NCBI RefSeq assembly: GCF_900105065.1
Contig: NZ_LT629749.1
Span: 3,844,001-3,908,000, forward strand
Direction: 5' to 3'
Origin: Friedmanniella luteola
GTDB taxonomy: Bacteria > Actinomycetota > Actinomycetes > Propionibacteriales > Propionibacteriaceae
DNA length: 64,000 nt
The stretch's first letter is position 1. Every line of letters begins with the position of its first letter. The translations under genes and the position numbers were made by a program. Of this stretch, positions 18,844-26,511 are shown piece after piece. The notes under the pieces were generated by a model that saw only the letters and a list, made by a program, of their open reading frames with translations, searched no databases and was not told the DNA's origin.

Positions 18844-19643
18844 CGCAGCCGGGCCGAGGCGAGGACGGCGGCGAGGTGGCCGACCACGGTGACCAGCGCG
18901 GCGGCGACGAGCCCGGCGAGCAGGACGCGGGTGGCGGCGCCGTCGGTCACCAGGTCGACGAGGGCCGCGGCGAGCACCAGCAACGACAGCTCCACGGAGT
19001 GGAAGACGCGGTGGAACGGCACGAACCGGGCGACCCGGCGGGCGCGGCGGAGCAGGCCGCCGGTGGGCACGCGCACCTCCTCGGCGTCCCGCACCTGGGT
19101 GAGCCCGGCGTAGTGCCGGGCCACGTGGACGAGGTCGTTCTCCACCTTGTTCAGGGCGACGAGCAGCCCGAGCAGCAGCCCGGCGCTGATCCAGGGCCCG
19201 CTGGTCTGGAGGCCGCCGGTGGCGCGGACGCCGAGGGCGACCGCGATCCCGCACTCGGCGACGTAGTGCCCCACCCGGTCGAGGTAGACCCCGAGCGGTG
19301 AGGAGGTCGCCCGCCAGCGGGCGACCTCGCCGTCGCTGCAGTCGAGCAGCATCTGCAGCTGGACGAGGACGACGACCAGCACCGCCCCCGCCAGGCTCGG
19401 CCAGCCGGTCGCGACCGCGGCCAGCGCGGCGCAGAGGATCATCAGCCAGGTGACCCCGTTGGCGGTGAACCCCGCCCGCAGCAGCACCCGGGTGAGGTAC
19501 GGCGAGATGTCCCGCAGGTAGGCGTGCGCGACCCAGTGCTCGGCCCCGGCCCGGGTGCGGACACTGGGGGGCTGGGTCACCTCGCGCAGCTGCGCGATCG
19601 TCGGGTCAGCCGGTCGCGGCGCCGCGGTCGTCGGGTCGGTCAT
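18840..19643 (-). CDS. CDP-alcohol phosphotransferase family membrane protein
   Basis: 267 residues with about six hydrophobic segments. The CDP-alcohol signature is nearly complete: D101-C-S-D104-G105, A108-R109, G118, D122. The fourth aspartate of the canonical motif, normally the catalytic base, is H126 (LDRVGHY). Members transfer a phosphorylated alcohol from CDP-alcohol to a lipid or sugar acceptor at the membrane. The gene starts inside the stop of a 15-codon leader ORF and overlaps the downstream GT2 gene by 4 bp. The substrate is unknown; a wall or lipid glycopolymer role is an inference from neighbours. Confidence 0.75.
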   Translation of the reverse strand: MTDPTTAAPRPADPTIAQLREVTQPPSVRTRAGAEHWVAHAYLRDISPYLTRVLLRAGFTANGVTWLMILCAALAAVATGWPSLAGAVLVVVLVQLQMLLDCSDGEVARWRATSSPLGVYLDRVGHYVAECGIAVALGVRATGGLQTSGPWISAGLLLGLLVALNKVENDLVHVARHYAGLTQVRDAEEVRVPTGGLLRRARRVARFVPFHRVFHSVELSLLVLAAALVDLVTDGAATRVLLAGLVAAALVTVVGHLAAVLASARLR

Positions 19644-19687
19644 CCGGCCGCCGCCCAGAGTTCATCCAGGGTTGGGGCGACAGGCAT
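19640..19687 (-). CDS. 15-residue leader peptide coupled to CDP-alcohol phosphotransferase
   Basis: ATG at 19687 opens a 15-codon frame, MPVAPTLDELWAAAG, whose TGA overlaps the ATG of the CDP-alcohol gene. TAGGGT (19695-19700, minus strand) ends 7 nt before this ATG, so the message would be leaderless and its first codon would be this small ORF. The downstream gene would then be reached by termination-reinitiation. Alternatively these codons are only a coincidental frame. Confidence 0.4.
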   Translation of the reverse strand: MPVAPTLDELWAAAG

Positions 19688-19694
19688 GGCGTCC

Positions 19695-19700
19695 ACCCTA
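19695..19700 (-). promoter_or_regulatory. -10 box of the leader-peptide / CDP-alcohol operon
   Basis: TAGGGT on the minus strand, 7 nt before the leader ATG. No -35 match 17 bp upstream. Confidence 0.4.
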
Positions 19701-19742
19701 TCCTCGGCGACGGCACCCACCCGGCTGCCCGCGCCCGCACGG

Positions 19743-19771
19743 TTGTACCGCCCAGCGCGGCGACGCATACT
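19743..19771 (+). promoter_or_regulatory. Promoter of PLDc_N protein gene
   Basis: TTGTAC (19743-19748), 17 bp, CATACT (19766-19771); the ATG follows 6 nt later, so the transcript would start at or next to the start codon. Confidence 0.5.
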
Positions 19772-19777
19772 CGACCC

Positions 19778-20035
19778 ATGGGGCGGTACCTGCCGATCAT
19801 CATCGTGGCCCTGCTGATGATCTTCTGCGTGGTCGAGGTGGCGCAGGCGCCCCCGCTCGCCGTCCGCCGGATGCCCCGCTGGCTCTGGGCCGTGGCCATC
19901 ATCTGCGTGCCGCTCGTCGGCGCGGTCGCCTGGCTCCTGCTGGGCCGGCCCAACGCCGAGAGCCTGGGCAAGGGTCGCCCCCGTCCCCGGCCGGCCGCCC
20001 CGGACGACGACATCGACTTCCTCCGCGGCCTCTGA
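19778..20035 (+). CDS. Small membrane protein with phospholipase-D N-terminal (PLDc_N) domain
   Basis: 85 residues with two transmembrane helices: about 4-21 (YLPIIIVALLMIFCVVEV) and about 36-55 (WLWAVAIICVPLVGAVAWLL). These form the PLDc_N module that anchors cardiolipin synthases; the catalytic HKD domains are absent. The tail is basic then acidic (DDDIDFLRGL). Stand-alone PLDc_N proteins are common in actinobacteria and have no known function. The gene diverges from the CDP-alcohol operon. Confidence 0.8.
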   Translation: MGRYLPIIIVALLMIFCVVEVAQAPPLAVRRMPRWLWAVAIICVPLVGAVAWLLLGRPNAESLGKGRPRPRPAAPDDDIDFLRGL

Positions 20036-20080
20036 GGTCCACCCCCCGGTCGGATCCGTCCCGCCGGGGCGCCGCCCGGC

Positions 20081-21331
20081 TCACCCGCTGAGCTCAGCCA
20101 GCCGTCGCCCCAGGTAGGCCCGTTCCGGTCCGCTGGTGGTGAGCTCCAGCGCCTCCCCGTACGCCACCGACGCCTCGGCCGTCCGGCCCAGCCGTCGCAG
20201 CAGGTCGGCCCGCGCCGCGGGCAGCGGTGGGTACCCCGACAGGGCCCCTCCCTCAGCCAGCGCCTCCACCAGCGGCAGCCCTGCACCGGGCCCGTCGCGG
20301 AAGGCCACCGCGACCGCCCGGTTCAGGGCGACGACCGGCGACGGGTCCAGAGCCAGCAGCACGTCGTAGAGCGCCACCACCTGGGGCCAGTCGGTGCTCT
20401 CCACCGACGGGGCCTCGGCGTGCAGCGCGGCGATGGCCGCCTGCACCGCGTAGGGGCCCCGCGCCCCGCCGGTCAGGGCCGCCACGACCAGGCCGCGGCC
20501 CTCCTCCACCTCCCCCGCGTCCCAGCGGGAGCGGTCCTGCTCCTCCAGCGGGACCGGGACCCCCGCGGCGTCGGTGCGGGTGGCCCGCCGGCTGTCGACC
20601 AGCAGCAGCAGCGCCAGCAGACCGGTCACCTCACGCTCCTGGGGCAGCAGCCGGTGCAGCAGGCGCGCCAGCCGCAGCGCCTCGCCGGTGAGGTCGGGCC
20701 GGAGCAGCGCGGGTCCGCGGCTGGCCCCGTAGCCCTCGGTGAAGACCAGGTAGAGCACGGCGAGCACCCCGGGCAGCCGGTCCGGCAGCTCGTCCACGTC
20801 CGGGACCCGGAACGGGATCCGCGCGTCCCGCACCTTGCGCTTGGCCCGGACGATCCGCTGCTGCATCGTCGTCGTCGGCACCAGGAAGGCGTCGGCCACC
20901 TCGGCCGTGGTCAGCCCGCCGAGGAACCGGAGGGTCAGGGCCGTCTGCGCCTCCAGCGGCAGCGCCGGGTGGCAGCAGGTGAAGAAGAGCTGCAGCTGCT
21001 CGTCCCCGAAGGGGCCGCCGGGCACGGCCCCGGCCGGTGGGCCGGCCCGCCCCGTCTCCAGCCGCAGCTCCGCCACCCGCTCGGCGTGCCGGTGGTCCCG
21101 GCGGATCCGGTCGACGGCCCGCCGGCGCGCCGTCGTGACCAGCCAGGCCAGCGGCTGGGTGGGCACGCCGTCGACGGGCCAGCGGCGCAGCGCGACCTCG
21201 ACGGCCTCGGACGCGACCTCCTCGGCGAGGTCGAGGTCCCCGAGACGGGCGGCGAGGACGGCCAGCAACCGCCCGCGGTCCTCCCGGAAGACGGCCTCGA
21301 CCGCAACGGAGGCCTCCTCCGCCGCCGTCAC
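20081..21331 (-). CDS. ECF sigma factor with C-terminal TPR-like extension (ECF42 type)
   Basis: 416 residues. Region 2 lies near 20-85 (DLDLAEEVASEAVEVALRRW, ARRRAVDRIRRDHRH) and region 4 near 125-175 (TLRFLGGLTTAEVADAFLVPTTTMQQRI). A C-terminal extension of about 230 residues (DUF6596, FTEGYGASRGP near 205, and ALNRAVAVAFRDGP near 345) replaces a separate anti-sigma factor. ECF42 factors are typically genetically linked to a DGPF/YCII protein, and one lies 1 bp upstream here. Its target promoters are unknown. Confidence 0.85.
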   Translation of the reverse strand: MTAAEEASVAVEAVFREDRGRLLAVLAARLGDLDLAEEVASEAVEVALRRWPVDGVPTQPLAWLVTTARRRAVDRIRRDHRHAERVAELRLETGRAGPPAGAVPGGPFGDEQLQLFFTCCHPALPLEAQTALTLRFLGGLTTAEVADAFLVPTTTMQQRIVRAKRKVRDARIPFRVPDVDELPDRLPGVLAVLYLVFTEGYGASRGPALLRPDLTGEALRLARLLHRLLPQEREVTGLLALLLLVDSRRATRTDAAGVPVPLEEQDRSRWDAGEVEEGRGLVVAALTGGARGPYAVQAAIAALHAEAPSVESTDWPQVVALYDVLLALDPSPVVALNRAVAVAFRDGPGAGLPLVEALAEGGALSGYPPLPAARADLLRRLGRTAEASVAYGEALELTTSGPERAYLGRRLAELSG

Positions 21332-21332
21332 C

Positions 21333-21692
21333 TCAGAACTCGGCGAGCGGGCGGACCTCGACCCGCCCGTACCGGGCGCCGGGGCAGCGTGCCGCCCAGT
21401 CCAGGGCCGCGTCGAGGTCGGGGACGTCGACGATGTCGAAGCCGCCGAGGAACTCGCGCGTCTCGGGGTAGGGGCCGTTGGTGAGCAGCCGACGGCCGCC
21501 GCCGTCGACCTGGACGGTCGTCGCGACGTCGACCCCCGCGAGCGCGCTCCCGCTCACCCGCACCCCGGCGTCGAGCAGGGCCCGCTCGTAGGCCAGGAAC
21601 TCCTCGACGCTCGGACCCTCGCCCGTCACCGGCGGCCCCTGCCCCTCCGGCTCGTCGGGGTGGAAGCCGATGACCAGCAGCATGTACTTCAC
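21333..21692 (-). CDS. YCII/DGPF-family protein
   Basis: 119 residues. The GTG at 21692 is chosen because AAGGAG lies 6 nt upstream; an in-frame ATG three codons later is too far from it. The fold is shown by MLLVIGFHPDEP at the start, LLTNGPYPETREFLGGFDIVDV near 70-91 and VEVRPLAEF at the end. It is the conserved partner of the ECF42 sigma gene immediately downstream (1-bp gap). A sensory role for the sigma factor has been proposed for such pairs but is unproven. Confidence 0.85.
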   Translation of the reverse strand: MKYMLLVIGFHPDEPEGQGPPVTGEGPSVEEFLAYERALLDAGVRVSGSALAGVDVATTVQVDGGGRRLLTNGPYPETREFLGGFDIVDVPDLDAALDWAARCPGARYGRVEVRPLAEF

Positions 21693-21766
21693 GGTGTTCT
21701 CCTTCGTCGTGGTGGTCCGTGCGCTGAGGAGACGAACGGCGACGGCCAGGATCGACAGGGGTCGCG

Positions 21767-22972
21767 CTACACCTCGGCGCCGGGCAGGGCGTAGCAGGCC
21801 TCGACGGCGGCGAGGAAGCGCGCCGTGCTCGCCCGGCCCGCGGTCTCGCCGAAGTAGTGCCGGGTGAGCGCGGCGAGCAAGGCGGGGTCCTGCTCGGCCA
21901 GCCGCCCCAGCACCGCGCCGGCGTCGACGGCCGCCAGCAGCGGCAGCCGGTCCAGCAGCGCGGACGGCGGGCGGGACGCCGTGCGGACGGGCTCGGTGAC
22001 GACGAGCGGCTTGCCCGTGGCGAGCCAGTCGTAGGCGATGGCCGACACGTCGGTGACGCACGCGTCGGCGAACGTCCACTGCCAGCCGTACGGGCCCGTG
22101 TCGACGAGGTGGTCCTCGCCGGCCCGGCCCAGCAGCTCGCGGACCCGCCGGTCGGCGGTCGCGTGCGCCGCCGACGCGGCCCCGGTGCGCGGGTGCGGCC
22201 GGTAGACCACCCGGGCGCCCCCCGCGAGCAGCGCCTCGACGAGCGGCACCCCGTGCGAGGCCAGCGAGCCGTAGGCGATGCTCGGCCGGTCGCCCTCCCA
22301 GGTGGGCGCGTAGAGCACCCGCCGCCGGCCGTCCGCCGGCCAGTCGGGCGCGCCCGGGTAGGCGTGGTCCAGCTGCGGGCGCCCGACCTGGACCGTCCGC
22401 TCGGCCGGGTCGAAGCCGCGGAGCGCCGCCCCGAGCCGCGCGCTGCCGGCCGGTCCGCCGACGAAGGTCAGGTCGTAGGCCTTGTGCTGGTTCGACACGC
22501 TCGAGGCCTTGTCGCTCTCCCCGTGCCCCAGCTGGACGTGCACGGGCGCCGCGAAGCGCAGCATCCGGAAGTTGGGCTCCACCTGGTTGAGGTACAGCAC
22601 CACCCGCACGTCGCGCTCGGCGACGAGGGTCTCCAGCGCCGCGCTGCCCCGGGCCAGGGTCACCGGCAGCCGGCTGCGCCGGTGCACGGCCTCGCCGGTG
22701 TCGGCCCGGTCCACGACCACCAGGACCGGCCGCTGCTCCGCCAGCTCCTCCAGGGGCAGGCGCCACTGCTCGAACTGGTACAGGTTCTCCGGGCCGGTGG
22801 CGAAGAAGACCACCACCGCCCCGTTGGGCAGCATCGCCCGGCGCGCCGCCTGCCGCGCGAAGCGGGGAGCGTTGACCTCGTTCGCGGCCCGCGTCGCGGC
22901 GGCGTGCGCCAGCCGCGCCACCCGGCGCAGGGGCCGGGTCAGGGCGGGCGTCGGGAGGGCGGGCGCACGCAT
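21767..22972 (-). CDS. TagB/TagF-like CDP-glycerol glycerophosphotransferase
   Basis: 401 residues. The GT-B-like C-terminal lobe shows RRVLYAPTWEGDRPSIAYGS near 215-235, VVYRPHPRTGA near 255-265 and TDVSAIAYDWLATGKPLVV near 320-338, typical of the TagB/TagF family that polymerises glycerol-phosphate on wall teichoic acid. A basic N-terminus with a hydrophobic stretch may peripherally bind the membrane. The start lies 2 bp after the gnd stop, so it is probably expressed with gnd. No CDP-glycerol synthase is in the window. It could also act on another polyol phosphate. Confidence 0.75.
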   Translation of the reverse strand: MRAPALPTPALTRPLRRVARLAHAAATRAANEVNAPRFARQAARRAMLPNGAVVVFFATGPENLYQFEQWRLPLEELAEQRPVLVVVDRADTGEAVHRRSRLPVTLARGSAALETLVAERDVRVVLYLNQVEPNFRMLRFAAPVHVQLGHGESDKASSVSNQHKAYDLTFVGGPAGSARLGAALRGFDPAERTVQVGRPQLDHAYPGAPDWPADGRRRVLYAPTWEGDRPSIAYGSLASHGVPLVEALLAGGARVVYRPHPRTGAASAAHATADRRVRELLGRAGEDHLVDTGPYGWQWTFADACVTDVSAIAYDWLATGKPLVVTEPVRTASRPPSALLDRLPLLAAVDAGAVLGRLAEQDPALLAALTRHYFGETAGRASTARFLAAVEACYALPGAEV

Positions 22973-22974
22973 CC

Positions 22975-24474
22975 TCAGGCCGGCGTCGGGTCCGACTTCT
23001 CCGCCGGCTCCGGGGGCAGGGTCTGCGCCTCGTCGTCGTCGAGGGCGGTCTCGCTGCGGTCGGCGCTCCACTCGGTGTGGAAGGAGCCCGGCTTGTCGAC
23101 GCGCCGGTAGGTGTGGGCGCCGAAGAAGTCGCGCTGGGCCTGGATCAGCGCCGCGGGCAGCCGCTCGGCGCGGACGCCGTCGTAGTAGGCCAGCGAGGAG
23201 GAGAAGGCCGGGGTCGGGATGCCGTTCTGCGCCGCCCCGGCGACCACCCGGCGCCACGCGGCGAGACTGCTGCCCACCGCGTCGGCGAAGTAGTCGTCGG
23301 CCAGCAGCAGCGGCAGGTCCGCCTCGCGCTCGTAGGCCTCGGTGATGCGGTTGAGGAACCGCGCGCGGATGATGCAGCCACCCCGCCAGATGCGGGCCAT
23401 GGCGCCGCGGTCGATGTCCCACCCGTACTCCGCGCTGGCCGCCGCGATCTGGTCGAAGCCCTGGGAGTAGGCGACGACCTTGGACGCGTAGAGCGCCTGG
23501 CGGACGTCCTCGACGAACGCGTCCCGGTCCTGGACGTCCCAGGCCTGCGTGTGGGCGGCGAGCTTGCCGCGGGCCGCCTCGCGCTGCGGGAGCGACCCCG
23601 ACAGCGCGCGGGCGAAGGTGGCCTCGGCGATCCCGGTGATCGGCACGCCCAGGTCGAGCGCGTTCTGCACCGTCCAGCGGCCGGTGCCCTTCTGCTCGGC
23701 CTGGTCGAGGATGAGGTCGACGAAGGCCTGGCCGCTCTCGGCGTCGGTGTGGGCCAGCACGTCGGCGGTGATCTCGATGAGGAAGCTCTCGAGGTCGCCC
23801 TCGTTCCAGGTGCGGAAGATCTCCGCGATCTCGGCGGCGCTCGCTCCGGTCCCCTGCTTGATGAGGTCGTAGGCCTCGGCGATGAGCTGCATGTCGGCGT
23901 ACTCGATGCCGTTGTGCACCATCTTCACGAAGTGGCCGGCACCGTCGGGTCCGACGTAGGTGCAGCAGGGCTCGCCGTCCACCTTGGCCGCGATGTCCTC
24001 CAGCAGCGGGCCGAGCGACTCGTACGACTTGCGCGACCCGCCCGGCATGATCGACGGGCCCTTGAGCGCGCCCTCCTCGCCGCCGGACACGCCGCTGCCG
24101 ACGAAGTGCAGGCCGTGCTCCTTGAGCTGCGCCTCGCGGCGGATGGTGTCCGGGAAGTGCGCGTTGCCGGCGTCGATGACGATGTCGTCGGTCTCCAGCA
24201 GCGGGATGAGCTCCTCGATCACCGCGTCGGTGGCGGGGCCGGCCTTGACCATGATGATCACGCGGCGCGGCCGCTCGAGCGACGCGACGAAGTCGGCCAT
24301 CGACCTCGACGGCACGAAGGTGCCCTCGGAGCCCGCCTCGGCCAGCAGCGACTCGGTCTTGGCGTAGGTGCGGTTGTGGATCGCCACCCGGTGGCCGTGC
24401 CGCGCGAAGTTCCGGGCCAGGTTGCGACCCATGACCGCGAGGCCGGTCACACCGATCTGGGCGAGCTCAGGCAT
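22975..24474 (-). CDS. gnd: NADP-dependent 6-phosphogluconate dehydrogenase
   Basis: 499 residues. It oxidatively decarboxylates 6-phosphogluconate to ribulose-5-phosphate in the pentose-phosphate pathway. The N-terminal Rossmann motif is GVTGLAVMGRNLA with HNRT at the adenosine end (about 33-36), consistent with NADP. The substrate-binding region is GSGVSGGEEGALKGPSIMPGG split near 126-146; the catalytic lysine and asparagine are in HFVKMVHNGIEY near 190. The length matches the long decarboxylating form. GGAGTCC precedes the ATG. The C-terminus extends about 30 acidic residues beyond the usual end. Confidence 0.95.
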   Translation of the reverse strand: MPELAQIGVTGLAVMGRNLARNFARHGHRVAIHNRTYAKTESLLAEAGSEGTFVPSRSMADFVASLERPRRVIIMVKAGPATDAVIEELIPLLETDDIVIDAGNAHFPDTIRREAQLKEHGLHFVGSGVSGGEEGALKGPSIMPGGSRKSYESLGPLLEDIAAKVDGEPCCTYVGPDGAGHFVKMVHNGIEYADMQLIAEAYDLIKQGTGASAAEIAEIFRTWNEGDLESFLIEITADVLAHTDAESGQAFVDLILDQAEQKGTGRWTVQNALDLGVPITGIAEATFARALSGSLPQREAARGKLAAHTQAWDVQDRDAFVEDVRQALYASKVVAYSQGFDQIAAASAEYGWDIDRGAMARIWRGGCIIRARFLNRITEAYEREADLPLLLADDYFADAVGSSLAAWRRVVAGAAQNGIPTPAFSSSLAYYDGVRAERLPAALIQAQRDFFGAHTYRRVDKPGSFHTEWSADRSETALDDDEAQTLPPEPAEKSDPTPA

Positions 24475-24609
24475 GCAGGGACTCCTCCGTGGCTGTGAGA
24501 CGATCGGAGCGCGGTCCGGGCCGCGCGCGCCTCAGCGTATCCACACCGGCCCCCGCGGCAGCAGTGGCCACAGTCGCAGTCTCACCACGGGAAGCCGGAG
24601 GAAGCCCCC

Positions 24610-25614
24610 ATGCTCCAGCCGCTGGGCATCAGCGCCGAGGCCGAGGCCATCTACCTCGTCCTCGCGCCGATCGGGAACGCCACGAGCGCCGAGCTGTCCG
24701 AGCTGAGCTCGGTCCCCGCCGACGAGCTCGACCGGCGCCTCGACGAGCTGCGCAAGCTGGGCCTGGCCACGGAGCTGTCCCGCGGCACCTGGCGCTCGCT
24801 CCCCCTTCCCGACGTGGCCAACGCGCTCAAGGCCCAGCGGCTGTCGGAGCTCGAGATGGCGAGCCTGGCCGCGGAGTCGCTGCACAGCCACCTGCTGGCG
24901 GCCACCCAGAACCAGAGCGACGACATCCGGATCGTGGTGGGCCGCGAGGCGATCTCGGCCAGCAACAAGGACCTGTGCTCCAAGGCGCAGAAAGAGATCT
25001 GCATGTTCGACAAGCCGCCCTACGCCGACGAGCGCGAGGCGGACGAGGAGATCCTCGAGGAGGCGGCCGAGGAGTGGAAGGCGCTGGACCGGGGCACCCG
25101 GCTGCGCTGCGTCTACCACCCGGGGTTCGACGCCGACCGGCTCAAGGAGCTGACCCTCTTCGCCGCCAAGGGCGAGGAGTCCCGCACGGCCCCGGTGCCG
25201 ATGAAGCTGGTCATCGTCGACGCCTCGGTCGCGCTGATCCCGTCGATGCGGTCCTACCTCCCCGGCCACGAGCTGCGGATGTCCATCGTGCGGCACCCGC
25301 TGCTGGTGGAGGCGCTGCAGTGGCTGTTCGAGGCGGTCTGGGACACCGCGGTCCCGATCGTCGCCTCGACCTACACCGAGAACGACCCGCGGCGCCAGAT
25401 GCTGATGTCGCTGCTGATGACCGGCTCGACCGACCAGGCCATCGCGAGCAACCTGGGCATCAACGTGCGCTCGGTGCGGCGCTGGATCTCCGAGCTGATG
25501 GACGAGCTCGGCGTCACCACCCGTCTCCAGCTCGGTGCGGCGATGGTCCGGGCCGAGTACATCCGCACGCAGACGTACGGCATGATGGGCGCCGCGGCCT
25601 CCTCGCGCCCGTAG
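24610..25614 (+). CDS. TrmB-like / LuxR-type helix-turn-helix regulator
   Basis: 334 residues. An N-terminal winged helix of TrmB type (about 1-65, TSAELSELSSVPADELDRRLDEL) is followed by a sensor-like region (about 70-255). A C-terminal LuxR-type helix-turn-helix lies at about 265-320 (SLLMTGSTDQAIASNLGINVRSV, then RRWISELMDELGVTTRLQLG). Two DNA-binding modules in one chain is the common layout of a large actinobacterial family often annotated as LuxR regulators; effectors are generally unknown. It diverges from gnd, with 135 bp between the starts. A strong terminator follows the stop. Confidence 0.72.
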   Translation: MLQPLGISAEAEAIYLVLAPIGNATSAELSELSSVPADELDRRLDELRKLGLATELSRGTWRSLPLPDVANALKAQRLSELEMASLAAESLHSHLLAATQNQSDDIRIVVGREAISASNKDLCSKAQKEICMFDKPPYADEREADEEILEEAAEEWKALDRGTRLRCVYHPGFDADRLKELTLFAAKGEESRTAPVPMKLVIVDASVALIPSMRSYLPGHELRMSIVRHPLLVEALQWLFEAVWDTAVPIVASTYTENDPRRQMLMSLLMTGSTDQAIASNLGINVRSVRRWISELMDELGVTTRLQLGAAMVRAEYIRTQTYGMMGAAASSRP

Positions 25615-25618
25615 CACG

Positions 25619-25661
25619 CAGCAGCGCCCGCGCTCCCTCCGGGGTGGCGCGGGCGCTGCTG
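25619..25661 (+). terminator. Rho-independent-like terminator after the TrmB/LuxR gene
   Basis: Perfect 15-bp inverted repeat, CAGCAGCGCCCGCGC (25619-25633) and GCGCGGGCGCTGCTG (25647-25661), with a 13-nt loop. There is no U-tract, as usual in high-GC actinobacteria. Confidence 0.72.
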
Positions 25662-25861
25662 GACGGGCGTGGCGGCCGGTTCCGCTGCGGGGAGCAGTGG
25701 GCCGGCTGACCGGTCGTCGCGTGAGCCTGTGCTGCTAGCCGTCTCCGGGACTGTCAGGGGTTCCGGCCTCCCGAAGGATTCCGAGGTTGGTCCTGACCTG
25801 CCCGACCCCTGCCCGGCGCGCCGGCCGTGAGCCGAGCGCGCCCAGCACGGGTGGAGTCAGC

Positions 25862-26017
25862 TCAGACGCCGCGACCGTCGAGGGTCGAGACCGTCTTGAC
25901 GCCACGACCGGCGTCGTCGGTGGTGATGGTGGCAGCGGTGCCACCGACCAGGAGCAGCGAGACGACGGCCGCGCTGATGCCGGCGACGACCTTGCGAGCG
26001 GTACGGGAGGTGCGCAT
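25862..26017 (-). CDS. 51-residue exported or membrane peptide
   Basis: MRTSRTARKVVAGISAAVVS then a hydrophobic run LLLVGGTAATI and a short polar tail (TTDDAGRGVKTVSTLDGRGV). This is a typical signal peptide or membrane-anchor pattern. The ATG at 26017 is preceded by GGAAGG about 10 nt upstream. A 10-bp hairpin lies in its leader (26040-26075). I do not recognise the family. The tail is only about 20 residues, so it could be a secreted peptide or a single-span membrane protein. The reading frame is open further upstream to 26200 without another plausible ribosome site. Confidence 0.55.
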   Translation of the reverse strand: MRTSRTARKVVAGISAAVVSLLLVGGTAATITTDDAGRGVKTVSTLDGRGV

Positions 26018-26039
26018 GGGGGGAATTCCTTCCGGTTTG

Positions 26040-26075
26040 TCCCGCCATCGGGGGGGAGGGGTTTTGATGGCGGGA
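26040..26075 (-). promoter_or_regulatory. Leader hairpin of the 51-aa peptide gene
   Basis: Perfect 10-bp stem, TCCCGCCATC (26040-26049) and GATGGCGGGA (26066-26075), with a 16-nt loop that is polypyrimidine-rich with four A on the minus strand. It ends 22 nt before the ATG at 26017 and just upstream of its ribosome site, so it could modulate translation or act as an attenuator. Confidence 0.45.
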
Positions 26076-26176
26076 ACCCTGACGTTTCGAGAAGAAAGAT
26101 ATGCACGCAGGACAATGCGCGTCGACACCTGGCGGTGGCAACTAGGAGACATGTCATCAAGCGGACACGACAAAAT

Positions 26177-26207
26177 CGCGTTAGGTGCTCCGGGTGGCAC
26201 CTACGCG
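26177..26207. repeat. Second hairpin in the 26-kb intergenic region
   Basis: CGCG, a bulged T, TAGGTGC (26177-26188), loop TCCGGGTG, then GCACCTACGCG (26197-26207), giving an 11-bp stem with one bulge. Function unknown. Confidence 0.45.
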
Positions 26208-26511
26208 TGAGATCTCCGATCACCGCACCCGGTCCACAGGCCCCCGTGGTCGTGGAATCGCTCGCTCCTGCGTGGAGGAGCCGTCACCGTGTGCCGGCCA
26301 TCTCGACCGGTGGAAGAACCGGGGCGCCTCTCGTCGGCGCTCCTTTCCGCCGATCAGACTTTCCCTAATGAGCACCGCCGTCAAGGGTGTCGGCCGTGGT
26401 TCCCCCAATTACTTGTAGCCGGTGGCCAAAATGCGGGCCGCCACGCAGGTCTGGTGCCGGTGTCAGTGGTCCGTGCCAGCATCGGCGCCACGACGAGACC
26501 CGGGAGAGCCC

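Larger units (their letters stand above)
26018..26511. other. 494-bp structured, relatively AT-rich intergenic region
   Basis: No credible gene. It contains two hairpins: 26040-26075 in the leader of the 51-aa peptide, and 26177-26207 formed by CGCGTTAGGTGC and GCACCTACGCG around an 8-nt loop. Between and beyond them are unusually A/T-rich stretches (for example near 26080-26115 and 26350-26440) for this genome. It separates the peptide gene (minus) from the M4 protease gene (plus). A regulatory RNA or long 5' leader is possible, but I recognise no known riboswitch. Confidence 0.5.

Noticed and set aside
23077-24498. Long plus-strand ORF opposite gnd
   Set aside because: Antisense shadow of a highly conserved gene; no recognisable domain.
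26018-26511. Known riboswitch (for example ydaO-type) in the AT-rich intergenic region
   Set aside because: Hairpins are present, but I could not match any known riboswitch core; left as an uncharacterised structured region.
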